Source of the DNA: Certhia americana
Taxonomy: Eukaryota > Chordata > Aves > Passeriformes > Certhiidae
Assembly (NCBI GenBank): GCA_018697195.1
Contig: CM031858.1
Location: 108,934,944 to 108,998,943 of the forward strand
Direction of reading: 5' to 3'
Length of the DNA stretch: 64,000 nt
Under the pieces are notes generated by a model, which ran no database searches, was not told where the DNA came from, and saw nothing but the letters and a program-made list of their open reading frames with translations. The first letter of the stretch is position 1, and each line of letters begins with the position of its first letter. The position numbers were made by a program, and so were the translations under genes. Shown here piece after piece: positions 39,001-51,800 of this stretch.

Positions 39001-42000
39001 TGAAGGCAGAATAGTCTCTGAAGATTGCTCCTGTTTTTCTATTTCAAAGGACAGGGTTACTGTGCTGGTTGCTTCTCATGTACTGGCAAAAGCTGCATGA
39101 AATACTTATTCTTTCTCAGTCTGTAGTGCTTCTATCTGGGCGACATTTAAGTCGGAAGCACTGTTAATCTGAATTATTCCTCTTCGTACTTCAGCTTCAG
39201 GGACAGTATAAAACATGAAGCTTAAGGTAAAACTCTGAGAGCCCTTGACCAGAATTATCTGATTATCTTCCCCATCTATAAGTTTGACCTCTGCAATTGG
39301 CCGCTACATCTAATGGAGCTGACTTGCAAAAATCGCATGTTCTTTGTATGTCCCATGGAGGAATCTGGTGTGAAAGGGACTCAATTTCTATGCACTATTG
39401 TTCTTCACACCCTAGGATTCTTTGGTGTGCCATTCTTTTAATGTATCTTTTTCATTTTCATTTAATAATTTTATTGAGATCATATATTGAAAGGTGTAAA
39501 TATAGTACAATAATACTTTCTTCTGAAATACACACACAGAGAGCAGTACTGAAAAGGTTAACATTCTCAGTTAGAGCAATTAAATGTTTTATTTATATTT
39601 TGGGGATTAAGCAAGCAATTCAAGCATTGTAACAAATCAAGCTGACAAGTCCTATTCACATAAATGACAATGTGCAGACAAAAATTAGATTAATTTCCAA
39701 AATAACAATAATTCCTTTACCCAGAATGCCACATTTATGGAAAGTCTTCAGAGCATTGCTTCCAATTATTTTCAAGTCTGAAACAAATTATTACAGAACA
39801 ACCTTTTCTTTGTAAAATTACTTTATTTTGGTGACTCATTGCAGCTTTTCATTCTTTGTATAAATGGACCTTCTTTATTATGTAGACACAGAAGGGATGC
39901 AATTGCAAAACAAAAGAAAGACAAAGAGGAAAGAAATAGTTTCCTTGTTAATGTAGACACACATCTATGAAAACTTTACTAAATTAATGTAACTGCAGGG
40001 TTCATAATAACCTGTGTGCACATAGCTTTGCCAGATGATGCATAGGTTATTTCCCTGGAATTAAGCAGTCATGCATATTTACCTCACAGTAATATCTTCT
40101 GACAGACACATCTGCATATATACAAATACACTTAAAATCATACATGAAAAGGTATGAAAATTAATTGAGTTTTTCAATAAGAAGGACAGAAAATAAAGAA
40201 AATAGTTGTGTGATATAGTAGGAAAACATGGTCAACATAGAAATAGTCAGGAAAGAGCAATGCAACATCCAGTTCTTTAATGGTTGGTTGTTATTCAGTT
40301 TCTAATAGGTTAGGTTTTTGGTACCATGAGTACCAGCTGATGATGACCACACTGAAAATTATGAGAATCAGTTTTATATCACTGATATTTAATTGCTGCA
40401 GAGTTACGTCAGCTTCTCTTTTAGATCTGGCCCCTGCTGTCCATAGCCTTTTAAACATTAGGTTACTACAATGCATAATTTATCAATACAGATTAAAGTT
40501 AGTCATGCATAGAAGACAAAAGACCAAGCAGGGTGCTTGTCTAGGGGCATCTATGCTGAATATTCATACTTGCTAGTCATTGTCTCTCTAGTCCTAAATC
40601 AGAAACCTGATTATCTAAGAGCTTCTCTGTCACCTACCAGGATACATGCTGCCAGCAGGATATGCTTTGTATAGAACTCCTGGTTTCTATACAACTTGAT
40701 TTTATCCAGGAGCAATCCAGGAACAGGGCCAAAGCCATTTGTGTATAAGGATTTTTCAGAGAGAAGTGTGCTATTTTTTAGGAGACAACTGTTAGTGAAA
40801 ATACTGGGGTTTATGTCATTCACTGGCTGACTAAGCTGAGCTGGTTTGTTCATGATGAATGTTTGGGGTTTTTAAGCATGCTGGATGTTGAATACCATTG
40901 AAAGGTTAAGTAAGAGAGCCTAGAGCTTTATGTACAATTTTTTTTTTCATTACATAAATCTAACTAAACAAAGAACAAAACCTGGAATAAATAGTGGAAG
41001 CACCACTTGCCTTTGTCATCTTCCTGAAGTCTATGCTTTTCTCTTTATTACTGTCATATAAATTCTTAGCAAGCTTGATATGCTTAGTTAAAAAAAAGGA
41101 AAATCCTCCCCATAAACTATCACATGGAAACAATGCTCAGATTAGAGCTGTTCTAAATGCTGCACTGTGTTTTGTCCTATGTGCAAATGTTTTTCATGTT
41201 TTGCTTATAAAAACCGCTAGAAGACTTTATTTTTGCCTAGTTTTTTTTAATAGATATGTGTCTTCTTTGTCACTATAACAATACAGGAATAATAATTATC
41301 CACTTGCTTTTTGTGTTGGCCGTTCTCTCAGAATAAGTATCCTGAGTGAACAGTGTTGCTTCTCTCTCCATTTCCTCTCTCCTGAGACCTCTATGCCCTC
41401 TATGTGATTAATTCCTATGTGATAACACTTTCATTTTAGTTAATGTTATCAAATTGTGCAGATAGGTTTTGTGTTTCTTTTACTTTTCAGGAACACAGAG
41501 CCTTTGCTAAATGATTCATAAAATAGGGCATCATTCTACATTCTCTATCATCACACTCTTTATCATATCAATGTGAATGTAGTATGACTATATAAGCAAG
41601 GAAAAGAATTACTGGGAAGGCTTCAATATAATTTCCAAAGTACCTGACCATATGCCACAGGAAAAGTATGTCCTTCATCCCCATAAAGCCAAAGGGCAAA
41701 AGAAGACCACAGCTGACAACAGTTTTAAAAAGTACCTTGCAAAAAATGGCAACTGCAGTTGTTGAGGTACATTACTAAAAGTGACAGATTTTGGATCTGC
41801 TCTTTTTGCAAGTCCCCTGTGAGTCACACTACCATCATTTCTTTATCTATAGGAGACAAACTCTGTCCCTTCTGTGAATTATGCCAGCAATCTTCCATCA
41901 GACACATGCAATATTGCTAGGTGACACCTTGCAGCAGGTGTTCACTTCTTCCATATGGTGCTTCACACATTTACTTGAACTATCATATCTGAAGCGTATT

Positions 42001-43794
42001 GAATTTGTTCAGCCTACAGAAGTTATCAAGCTAGATGGATTACTTTCTTTTAAGTATGCACATTCATCTTGGTTTGACAAGTGTCCATTTGACACTGAGT
42101 GAAAATTCTTTTCCTAAGAAGGCTCCAGAATACTGTATGACCTGTCACTATAATTGTTGTGCTGCCAGAACTTTACAAGAAATGTTTGCAGATTCCCACA
42201 GGTAAATTACTTTTAGCTTGATATGTCAAAGTATAAAGTACCTCTTCTGAATTGGATAAGTGAGCACAACTTATGAACAATAGACAAGTCCACACCTCCT
42301 TTTAAGTTTTCATTTCATGAATGAGGGTCCTGGGTCTGTATTACTGGCTGCTTCATTGAATATTGGAGTGATGCTATCTAAAATGGGCTCTAATGAAAAG
42401 ATGAGTATTTGTTTTTTCTAGAAAACATCCCATTGACAAGAAATTTAATCATTCTCTGTTCTCTTCTCCAGAACAAGGCTGCCTGCAGCAATGAATCTTT
42501 AACTACTCTTGTATTTGCTGAAAGGATTCAGTCACGACATGTGGGTAATATTTGGCAGCCTGATTTAATTGAGGCTGTAAATTCCTAAACAGTTTAGTAA
42601 GAATACTTATTGAATTCAACAGGACAGGGATGACACAGTTCCTGGGAAATGGGATTCAAAATGAGCAGGCAACACCAGCATTTGTAATTTGACTTTGTGA
42701 AAGTGTGATGTTTTTGTTTGTTTGGTGTTGTTTGGTGTGGTTTTTAAGCTGATACCATAAGATAAAAAATAATAACAAAAAGAAAAAAAAATCATGGTCA
42801 ATCTATGTTAGGATGATTCATATGAAAAGGCTGGTATATATACAGTACCAAAGGTGTCAATCCCCCATCTATTCAGTGCTTAAAATCCTTTAGCCTATTT
42901 CCTAATATTTTTCTACACTGAACTTATTCTTGGCAGTAGCCCCAAAACTAATGAAGCGCACATGTATCTTCTACAAAATCTCTTCCCAGATTATGTTTTT
43001 CTAGAGCAGATTTCACTCCAAAAGCTGGTGTCATTTGATACACAAGGGGAATGGAAAATCCACAGAAAATAACATTTTGTTTATCAAAACTAAAGTGGGA
43101 GAGAGGAGAACTCAAACTTTTAGGTCATAAAAAAATCAGGGTTATTACCTGTGTAATTAATTAGATTTAGAGCAATTGCCCATAAAGCATGTTAGCCCTG
43201 GATCTATTGTCTAGTGCCATGTAGGTGGTGACCTTATGAACAGATATTTCTTCTTGTGTTTGCTTTGACTGCAGAAGAAATCAGGTTCATAAACAAGGCA
43301 ATCCTGCATTTACCGGATCTTTCACCCAAAGGCACTGCTATTCAAAAAATTAGTGTTCAATTTTTTCAGGACTTTTGGCCTGCTTGAAGAGAGCAGGGCT
43401 TGTGTGAATTGCTGCAGGCATTTTCCTACCTGATTTGTCCCACTAATGTGGCTTAAAGGAGTCTGTGAGCACTGTCTGAAGAGCCCATATACATTCCATT
43501 TGCATATTCTGATCATAGCAAACTGTCAGAAGAAGCTAGGGTTTGTGTAGGATTAGATCAAAATTCCATATAATTCATTTTCTTGTCCCTCATGGTGAAC
43601 AGGAATAAATATTTTTTGCTTCATCATAATGTCATTCTACCACACACACAGTATCTCTGTGATCTTTCTGCAAAAACTTCCTATCTCTTTTAGATGAACT
43701 CCAAATATTTCACTATTTTTATAAGCTTTGTAGGACAGTTCATCTTTTGACTGACCACTGGTGAGTTTCTTTATCTGTCCTAGTACAGAACCTT
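33001..43794. other. AT-rich unique sequence, no gene recognised
   Basis: No exon or RNA gene recognised. A GC-richer patch lies at 36270-36790 and contains overlapping frames on both strands (up to 100 codons) with no recognisable protein. A 111-codon plus-strand frame at 39297-39632 and a 94-codon frame at 40994-41278 likewise have no motif. Simple repeats are listed separately. Confidence 0.45.
34079..34142. repeat. Imperfect (CAAA)n microsatellite
   Basis: Two blocks of CAAA units separated by GCAAAAA, then an A-run to about 34140. A shorter run of the same unit occurs at 57229. Confidence 0.93.
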
Positions 43795-44648
43795 TTCACA
43801 GAATTACAGAGTGGTTGAGGCTGGAAGAGACCTCTCAAGCTCATCTTGTCCCACCTCCCTGCTCAAGCAGGGCTGTTTAGAGCTAGGGAGAAGACTCTAG
43901 AACCCTCCTTAAGTTCGAGAGTCTCTAAGGATAGAAACTCTGGAATCTCTAAGGGCAACCTGTACCAGCGTTCAGTCACCCAGTAAAAAGGTGTTTTCTG
44001 ATGTTCAGATGGAACCTCCTGTGTTTCAGTCTGTGTCTACTACTTCTGGTCCTGTCACTGTGCACCCCTGAAAAGGGTCTGACTCTGTTCTTTTTGCATG
44101 CTGCCTTCAGTTATTTATATACTTTGACAAGGTTTCTCTGAGCCTTCTCCAGACTGAACAGTCCCAGCTCTCTCAGCTTTTCCTCACAGATAAGATATTT
44201 CAGTCTTCTGTGGTCTTTCATTGCACTTTGTCCAGTACATCCATGACTCTCTTGTACTATGACCAGGACTGGGCACAACAATCCAGGTATGGCCTCAACA
44301 TCATCGAGTAGAGGGAAAGGATCACTTATTTATCACTTCCTTTGACTTGCTCACTTCTAGTGCAGCACAGAATACTTTTTGGCCACAAGGGCATGTTGCT
44401 GGCCCATGTTCAACCTGGTGTCTACCAGGACCCTGAGATCCTACTCTGCCAAGCTGCTTTCCAGCTGGGTAGCTCCCAGCAGATATTGGTACATGTGTTT
44501 GTTTTTTACCAGGGGCATAACTTTGATCTGCTCCTTGTTGAACCTAATGGGGTTCCTGTTGACTTATTTCTCCAGCCTGTTGAGGTTCCTCTGGATGACC
44601 CTCTGGCATATCAGGTACGAATCCTATTTTTGCAGCAAATTTTTGAGG

Positions 44649-44843
44649 TCACAGTCTGCCCAGGTCACTAATGAAGATGTTAAGCAGGACTGAATCCAGT
44701 ATTGACCCCTGGGGTATAGCGTTAGTCACTTGACTCCAACCAGAGTTTGCACTGCTGATTACCACCCTCTGAGCCTGGCCTTTCAGCCAGTTTTCAATCC
44801 ATGTCTCTGTTTGCTCATCTAGACTGTACACCAACAACTTCAC
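44649..44843 (-). pseudogene. CR1 ORF2 remnant, reverse transcriptase segment
   Basis: A 64-codon stretch of the CR1 ORF2 reverse transcriptase is still open. Recognisable residues are LDEQTETWIENWLKG, AQRVVIS and PQGSILDSVLLNIF. The last covers the conserved PQGS box of non-LTR reverse transcriptases, which lies just before the FADD catalytic motif. FADD itself falls in decayed sequence to the left and is not readable. This is a dead fragment of the surrounding element, not a host gene. Confidence 0.9.
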
Positions 44844-45720
44844 TCTGTGGACTTTATGGGGGCGTGAAAGGCCTTACTGAAGTGCTGGTGAACAGCATCC
44901 ACTGCTCTCTTCTCACATACCAGACCAATCACTTCCTTGTAGAAAGTTATAGTTATAAAAAGTTAGTTGAGCATGACTTCTCCTTGATGGAACAATGCTG
45001 TCTACTCCTGATGATTTTTTTGCTGCTCATGTACCTGAAGAATGGCTTCTAGGATTAGCTGCTCTATCACTTTTCCAGGAAATATGATGAGGGTGACCAA
45101 CATGTAGCTCCCTGGGTCTTCATTTTTCCATAACAAGATGACATTAGTGTTCCTCCAGTCTTCAGGCTCTTCTCCCAGTCACCGTGATTAATTAATAATT
45201 ACTGAGTGCCCTGTCCCCTCCCCCCCCAACCCCTGGTTAAACCTGCCTGGTTTTTCAGCACTTGTAGTGCAACCCCTCAGGGTCCCTGGAGTTCGAGGGC
45301 CTGGTTTATTTAACTGTTCCCTAAATTATTCATTTTCCACCAGGAGTACATTGTCTTTCCTCCAGCCTTTCCCCCTTACCTCTGAAACTTAGTATTCCTG
45401 AAGACCAGTCCTGCTGGTAAAGACTGAAGCAAAGAAGGCATTGCAGTATTTCCTCCATTTCTACCTCCTGTGGAATCAGTTGCCCTGTCTTGAGCAATGG
45501 ACCCACATATTCCCTATTTCTCCCTTTGTTGCTTATATAACTAGAGAAGCCTTTCTTCTAGTCTTTGACATGCCTGCCAAGGCTCAATTCCATTTGAACT
45601 TTAGTTTACATAACTTCATCCCTGGATGCTCCTATATTCCTCACAGGTTACCTGTTCTTGCTTCCATCCTTGTAGGCTTTCTTTCTGTGTTTGAGTTTTT
45701 CTGGGGAGTTCCTTGTTCAT

Positions 45721-45993
45721 TCATGCAGGCACCCTAGCATTTTTAACTGACTGCATATTCTTTGGGATGGAGCTCTCTTGAGCTTGGGGGAGGTGATATT
45801 TGAATATTAACCATTTTTCTTGGACTCCCCTTCCCTCCAGGGCCTTATCCACATGGCTATCTTCCAATCTTGATCTCTTTGAAGAGATTACGTCCTCTCC
45901 CCTGAAGTCCAGGGCTGTAAGCTTGCTTTTCACTCTCATCCCTCTCTCCAGTATCCTGAACTGCACAAACTTGTGGTCATGCAGCCAAATCAC
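45721..45993 (-). pseudogene. CR1 ORF2 remnant, end of endonuclease and linker
   Basis: A 90-codon open stretch of ORF2 upstream of the RT segment in the same element. Residues VQFRILERGMRVKSKLTALDF, DKALEGRGVQEKWLIFK and QAQESSIP match the end of the APE-type endonuclease domain and the linker to the reverse transcriptase in avian CR1. Stops flank it on both sides. Confidence 0.88.
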
Positions 45994-46680
45994 CTTTGAT
46001 GTTCACACCCCCAACAAGTCTCACATTTTGGTGAGTATGGAGTCAAACAGAACACTTTCACTGGCTCCTCAGTCCTCAGTTGGAGGTGGAATTTATCATC
46101 AGGGCAGTCCAAGAACCTTCAGGATTCCTAATGCTCTGCTATGTTGACTCTCCAACACATATCATCAAATGGTTGACTAGGACCAGGGGCTGCAAATGTA
46201 ATGCTGCTCCGGCATTTTTGCCTCATCTTTTTGTTCTTCCTGGTCATATAGCTTCTAGCAGACACACATTATTTTGTCACCTTTGCCTGTTCTCTCTTTA
46301 ATCTTAACCCATATTCTCTGTTTCCTCAAGGAGAGCTCCATGCACTCCAGGTGTATTATGACATTAAGGACAATGCTCACATCTTGTCTTCCCTTCCTCT
46401 ACTTCCACAAGAACCTGAATCCCTTCCTTGCAACACTCTACTCCTGGGACCCATCCACTATGCCTCCATGACCCCAAGAAGATAATAGCTCTGCAAACTC
46501 AATTCAGATCTCTAACTCGCTGTGTTTGTTCCTCATACTAAGTGCATTAGCACATGGGCAGCACCAGTCCTGAAACCAATTATTAACTTGTTCTGTTAGT
46601 GTCCTTCTCTTCCCCTCTGTGTCAGGATTGAGGGGACCAGCTGGATCCTCATGACCTTGACAACTACCTAAAGAGTTTTG

Positions 46681-49494
46681 TGGTCACTTTTGATATTTTA
46701 TGACTCTCAATAATTTTGTAAGGATGATTTCAATCTTTCCAGCTTTCTCTCTGTGGGAACCTCACTCATCTGTTGTGTTTGGTATGGCAATCTTTGTAAA
46801 AGTAACTTATTTTTAAAAACTAACACCTATTCCCTTGATGTTAAATCCAAGGTAAACAGCAGATTATGTATGATCTATAGAAAGCCCTTTTAATCTTAAA
46901 TTGGAGTTTCTTGAAAATGTATGGAAACTTCTTGATTTAAAGTTTAGCAATTTGTTGCAAAGCCATTTCTACCAGCATTTCAATTTTACACAGTTCATCA
47001 TTGTAAGTACAAGGAGAAATCATCAGTGTAACTACCTCCCCAAATCCTTCAGTGTAAACCAATGAAAAATGTTAATTAGTCTTGCAAAGTCTAATTCCTT
47101 TTATAGTATCATAATTTACAAGCTTCACAACCTAGTGCTGTATACTTTTAACTCTCACTTCTGTGGTATTTTAAAGTACGTTGAGATGAGGAAGCTGCCT
47201 ATAAAAACATTTTTTCATACACCCTGTTATACTACTACTTTTAACTTTTAAAAGTTATTTCTTTTCAGTTTTCTCCATTAAGAGAGCTTTTTCTTTCTGA
47301 GAGATGTCTGTGGTTGTAATAATTTTCTAACACTTGCATTCGATCACATTAGTTTTTATTGAATTCTTTTAAATTAATGTTTAAAATGTGGTTTATACCA
47401 AAGATTCTCTATGGAAACAGTGATCATTCTCATGTGCCATATGTCTTTCCCCATTTGACCATGACTTTTGATTTTCGTTCTTCCTCATTTTGTTGGTTCC
47501 CATTTTAATAATAGATATTTACTACATAGTATTTTTTCATACAGGCATTTTATATACAGGCTTTTTTCCCCTCTTGTAAGGGTTAATAATATCACTGCTT
47601 CATTGTACTTCCATTAGTCAGTTTTATCTAGAATAATGCTTGCAACACTTCTCAAGATGTAATTGAAAACTGTCCCAGACTTTGAGGTCTCTAATTGTCT
47701 GGTTCAAGAAATGTCTGTTGGTGCTGTCAAGAATGCTTTCATTGCACCTTTATCTATATTATTTTTATTTTAATTCTGAGAATTTCATGACTGCATTCTT
47801 TTCCAGCCCCTTCCTAACAGCATAGCCTCTCCATAGAAATTGCAGGGAGTCATGTTGTTTTCTGACTCCTGCACATTCTGTCTTCCCCTGTGAAGAATCA
47901 AAAGTCTGCAGGGGAGATCTTGCATGTCCCAGGAGGAGAGCTATCATGGTCCTGAGTAAATCTACTCCAACACTGTGCTGCAGTTTCCATCATAGGAAAG
48001 AAAAAAGTTTTGCTGCCCTAGGGATATTACAGTAGTTTAAGGAAAAAGTGAGGGAGAGAAGAAAAAGAGAAACTAGAAATTTCTATCAGCTACTGTGATG
48101 CCAAAAATCAGTATTATTAAAGTAACTTATATTATGGTGAAAGATTCCAACAGGTATTGTCAGTTGTGGAAACACAGAAGAGGAAACTTCCAACTATTGC
48201 AATCCTTGGTCACTCTTCAGCAAATATGTGGGCATCTAATCCATTCTGTGAACTTGTTAAGCTTACCTTCCTGTATGCAACTTATACTCCCCTGCTCCAA
48301 GTTATAAAAATAAGCCTGCTGCAAAGTTTGTTGGTCTTTTGTTTTTCTTTTTGTATTATTAGCATTCCTACAGCTCTTGTAACAGAAAGTGTGAAAATGT
48401 AGGAAAATAATCTATATTGTACATACAGACTTGTCTGCAACTAACTGGAATTGATAAGTTCATTTAAAAAAAATGTGAAAAAATATGACTATGTCAGAGG
48501 AAAGGAATAAACTATTCAGTAACAGCTTCTTTACGTGGCTGAAAACATCAAATCCCCTTCCTGGGTTTCCCTTAGAGGGAGAAGGATATATGTTGAAGCA
48601 AGATATCAAGTAGAAGCTCTTTTGTAACTGGCATGATCCCAATGATTATAATGTTGATGATAATTAATTACATGTGTTGTTCACATTGTTTCTTACTTTG
48701 ACAGGACAGAGACAATTTTATTTGTACTTTGTAGAAGGAATACCAAGACCAGGTGCGAGCTCAACCCTGAACTTCCTCTTCCATGTCATGTGCATACAGT
48801 GCACTCTACATTGTGATTGATAACTGGGAAATTATTCCCTACCCTGAGAAAAGACATGAAAAGAGAAGAAAAAGCACCTAAAAATATTAATAAAAGTAAA
48901 AGCACAAAATAGATTCCTTGTTACCAGGAGGCACAGCAGCGTTCATAATGACATATTTTAATCTTGCAGTGATGTCAAGTTTTAAGGGCTATCAAAGCAA
49001 ATCTAGACAGGAATCAGAATGGGTGGACAGAAAGACATGAACTTTAGCCACCCATTAACACCTTGTGACCTCAGAATTTAAAAACAGAAATGTAAAGTAC
49101 TTTTAAAATATTAGTTTTATTTGAAGAGTAGGGAACCAAATAGCAATTTTTTCGATAGAAATTTGACCAAAGAAGATTTTTAATAATTTTTTGAGTTTTG
49201 CATTTTTTGTTGTAAAAATAAGTGCATTCATATGAAGTATTATACATATAAATACAAATATATATAGACAAGTGATTGGTCACTTTGAAAATCATTCTGA
49301 AAAGCAATTTTCTTTACATGGGATGCAAAGATGGAGTTATGCAAAACAATTGCACTCTTATACCAGTTTACAAAATATAACCTGAACCACTCCAGTCCAA
49401 ATGAATAAGTCAAGATTAGAAACAAATAATTAAAAAAAATGTATTCTTATGTCAAGTTCTGAAAAAAGAAGCAAGAATATCCTTGCAACCAACT
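46681..49494. other. AT-rich unique sequence, no gene recognised
   Basis: Nothing identified beyond short A- and T-rich runs. Frames up to 81 codons (48157-48402) have no motif. Confidence 0.45.
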
Positions 49495-49865
49495 TGGGAT
49501 TCTGTGGTCTATGTGAGTAGTCCAGCAGATGGGTTAAAACTGGCTGGATCATGTCATGAGGATCTAAGAAAAAATAGCTAATATTTCATATCCTGCCTGG
49601 AAGTCCATTCCAAGATAAATCCTCAAGGATCTATCTTGGGACCTATCTTGTACAATATCTCTCTGAAAAAAAAATTTAAAAGCAACCTAAAACAAACACC
49701 TCAAACCTATAAACAAACAGAAGAGGCAGAGTGCATCTTCAACAAGTTTCTAAATTATGTCAGACTGGGGATGCAAGCGATATACCCAAGAGCAGGCCTG
49801 GACCAGACAGACTGAAGGATAAGGCAAAGGGCAACTTCATGATAAAAAAATTATTTCCCCACAGG
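49495..49865 (+). mobile_element. Degraded CR1 LINE fragment (RT region)
   Basis: Highly decayed CR1 ORF2 on the plus strand. Landmarks are AACTGGCTGGAT near 49540 (the NWLDG part), CTTGGGACCTATCTTGTAC near 49635 (the GPILYN part after the PQGS box), and a diverged stretch from about 49740 to 49845 that follows the FADDTKL to LDRLERWA part in order. No frame survives. It is older than the copies at 32590 and 43795. Confidence 0.7.
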
Positions 49866-49899
49866 AAGTCTGTGCTATTAACTTCCACATAATTTTTTT

Positions 49900-50080
49900 C
49901 TTTCTTTTGCCTGGAAATGACTTCCATGAGGATGCTTGTAATTCCCCAGATCTTTCTTCTGGCATTTGTTGAAGACAGGTGCTACATTTGTTCTTTTGTG
50001 CAAAGCCAAGGTCCCTCTGTCATTGCTACAACCCCTTCAAGATACTGGAGAGTGGTTTCAAAATGACATCATCTAAATCT
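49900..50080 (-). mobile_element. Degraded CR1 LINE fragment, opposite strand
   Basis: Antisense CR1 ORF2 text. GCTTGTAATTCCCCAG (near 49936) corresponds to the GNYRPVS region of the reverse transcriptase. CATTGCTACAACCCCTTCAA and ACTGGAGAGTGG (50021-50052) correspond to the KPLSIIFE region upstream of it. It directly follows the plus-strand fragment at 49495 but comes from a more 5' part of ORF2 (see findings). Confidence 0.65.
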
Positions 50081-51577
50081 CTATTTTACAAACACATTAA
50101 AAGAGTTTGAAAGGAATGCTAAACAATTGTAAGAACTTTGAGTACTGTGCATCTTACAAATTTGCAGATCTGTGGTTCATAGGATCTATCATATTTTAAC
50201 ACAGTTACATGTAGATGAAAAGGAAGAACATTACAGTTGGTTCACATGCACACTTTTTCACAAATGTAGCTTAAATTAGAACCTTCATAGTTTTAGAAAT
50301 CATTATAAAAGTGTGTGAACAAAATTGTGTGAGAGTGTCACTCATTTTAAGTCCATATATTGTATAAAAGCCAATTATCACCGCATTTTTTACAAGACAC
50401 TTAAAGTCTTCCAGACTTTGTCAAGGAGGGCTACAAAAGGTAGTTTTCTTCCTAATAGCATCAGCAAAGATTCACTTCAGGCTTGCAACTTTACTTCTGA
50501 CTGCATTTTCTGTCACCAATTATTTTATGTGCACACCAAAGGAAATCAGTCAAGACTGTCAGCAACATTGATCCCACTTCTCTCTGCCAGATGTTATTCT
50601 TGTCCATCTGCTCACACTTGCTTTGCACAACATGAAAAAGAACTGGAGGCTGTGAAGTGACACTGCAATTAACCTTGTAAATTATTTCCCCCTTTGCAAA
50701 TGAAACCAGCAATTGGGTCCATAACTTACACAATTAAGAGCAATGCATCTTAGTCATTTTCTGTAATCCTCCATTTAATATTTGATCACTGATTTAATGT
50801 TTAATACCATGGAATCATTGTTCTGGGCCCCTTCATTTCTTGAATGCCCTTGATTTTAAAGATAGTCAGCAAGGTAGCAGCTTGATCTTGCAAAGATTTA
50901 CTTGTACAAGTACCTTGATGAAGGCCAATGTGATTAGTTACATGAATAAAGGTCTGCATGGGTAAATGCTTATATTTCAGATACCTCATTTCTATCTTAG
51001 CAGCCTTCTTTAATTCTTGGGTTTTTTTTGGAGGTGGTTTGTTTAAAATTAATTGAGTGCTTAGAGGGGTCCATAGGTACTAAATGTAATCGTTTTCAAA
51101 ACCCGGATTTCTGTGCAACATGACTTAAAATTTTGTTGCTTCTTAAAACAGTCATTAACAATTTCTTTTAACCATGGAAAATTGAAATTGTCTGCCAATG
51201 TCGTTTGCCATCATGTGAATAGAACATGTATAAAAAGTTTGCATATGTATATTTGACATATACTAAAGTGAAAGATTTGGAACAGTGCACAATTCATACA
51301 GATTTTGCTAACTTACCTCAATATTCAAATGCATTAATACTTAAGGATGTTTCTGCTATTCCAAGATTCTGATTCTGTTATGGAAAGGCTTTCAGTATGT
51401 TACAATTTTTTGAAGAAACCTGCTATTCACTAGAAAATAAATGAAATAAATGACCAGGGGCTTGTTACAACAGAGGATTTAGATGACCAGTTCAGAAGCT
51501 GAAGTTAAGCTTCCAGAGGTGAAAGCATATTCCATTAAATTATTATATAGTAAAATAGATTAAATAGCTTTACCATG
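50081..51577. other. AT-rich sequence between CR1 pieces, nothing recognised
   Basis: I could not align this to CR1 or another family. It contains a 111-codon plus-strand frame (50325-50660) with no recognisable domain. It may be host sequence or another old insertion that separates CR1 parts. Confidence 0.4.
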
Positions 51578-51800
51578 GGAGGACTAGATTAGACATAGGA
51601 AAAATTTCTTCACTGAAAGGGTAGTCAAGCACTGGAATAGGCTATCCAGGGAAGTGGTAGAACCACCATCCCTGAAAGTGTTAAAAAAAACATATGGGTA
51701 TTACCTACAGAGTGATTTAGTGGTGAACATGGCAGTTCTGGGTTTACAGCTTATCTCAGTGATTATAGAGATCTACTCCAGCCTTACTGATTCTGTGATA
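51578..51800 (+). mobile_element. CR1 LINE, 3' end fragment (~220 bp)
   Basis: A short CR1 3' end on the plus strand. AAAAATTTCTTCACTGAAAG, the block around 51631-51660 and CACCATCCCTGAAAGTGTT follow the last part of ORF2 in the usual CR1 order. The element ends at ACTGATTCTGTGAT (near 51787-51800), a variant of the CR1 3' octamer terminus. It is truncated at the 5' end and has frame-breaking changes. Confidence 0.88.

Larger units (their letters stand above)
43795..46680 (-). mobile_element. CR1 LINE, long 5'-truncated copy (~2.9 kb)
   Basis: A CR1 non-LTR retrotransposon on the minus strand. The 3' end is at the left, where TCACAGAATTACAGAGTGG is the antisense of the CR1 terminus. The copy runs from there through the RT region to the start of the endonuclease-like part of ORF2 (around 46500-46600), where text such as GAGGGGACCAGCTGGATCC matches full-length CR1 copies as I recall them. 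The 5' end and ORF1 are missing. Open frames on the opposite strand (for example 44342-44671 and 45800-46147) are antisense shadows. The element is broken by stops, frameshifts and small deletions, including around the catalytic FADD region near 44610, and cannot encode an active protein. Confidence 0.93.

Noticed and set aside
39297..39632. A 111-codon plus-strand frame as a possible gene
   Set aside because: No motif and no supporting splice context. This length is expected by chance in a window of this size and composition.
44342..44671. A 109-codon plus-strand open frame
   Set aside because: Antisense shadow of the CR1 reverse transcriptase region.
43905..45300. GTTCGAG words as tRNA B-box signals
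   Set aside because: Both occurrences (43913 and 45290) lie inside the CR1 element, with no A-box or cloverleaf around them.
45800..46147. A 115-codon plus-strand open frame
   Set aside because: It is antisense to the CR1 ORF2 endonuclease/linker region, whose minus-strand protein is clearly recognisable.
50325..50660. A 111-codon plus-strand frame between CR1 pieces
   Set aside because: Cysteine- and serine-containing but with no recognisable domain. It does not align with CR1 or other transposon proteins I know.
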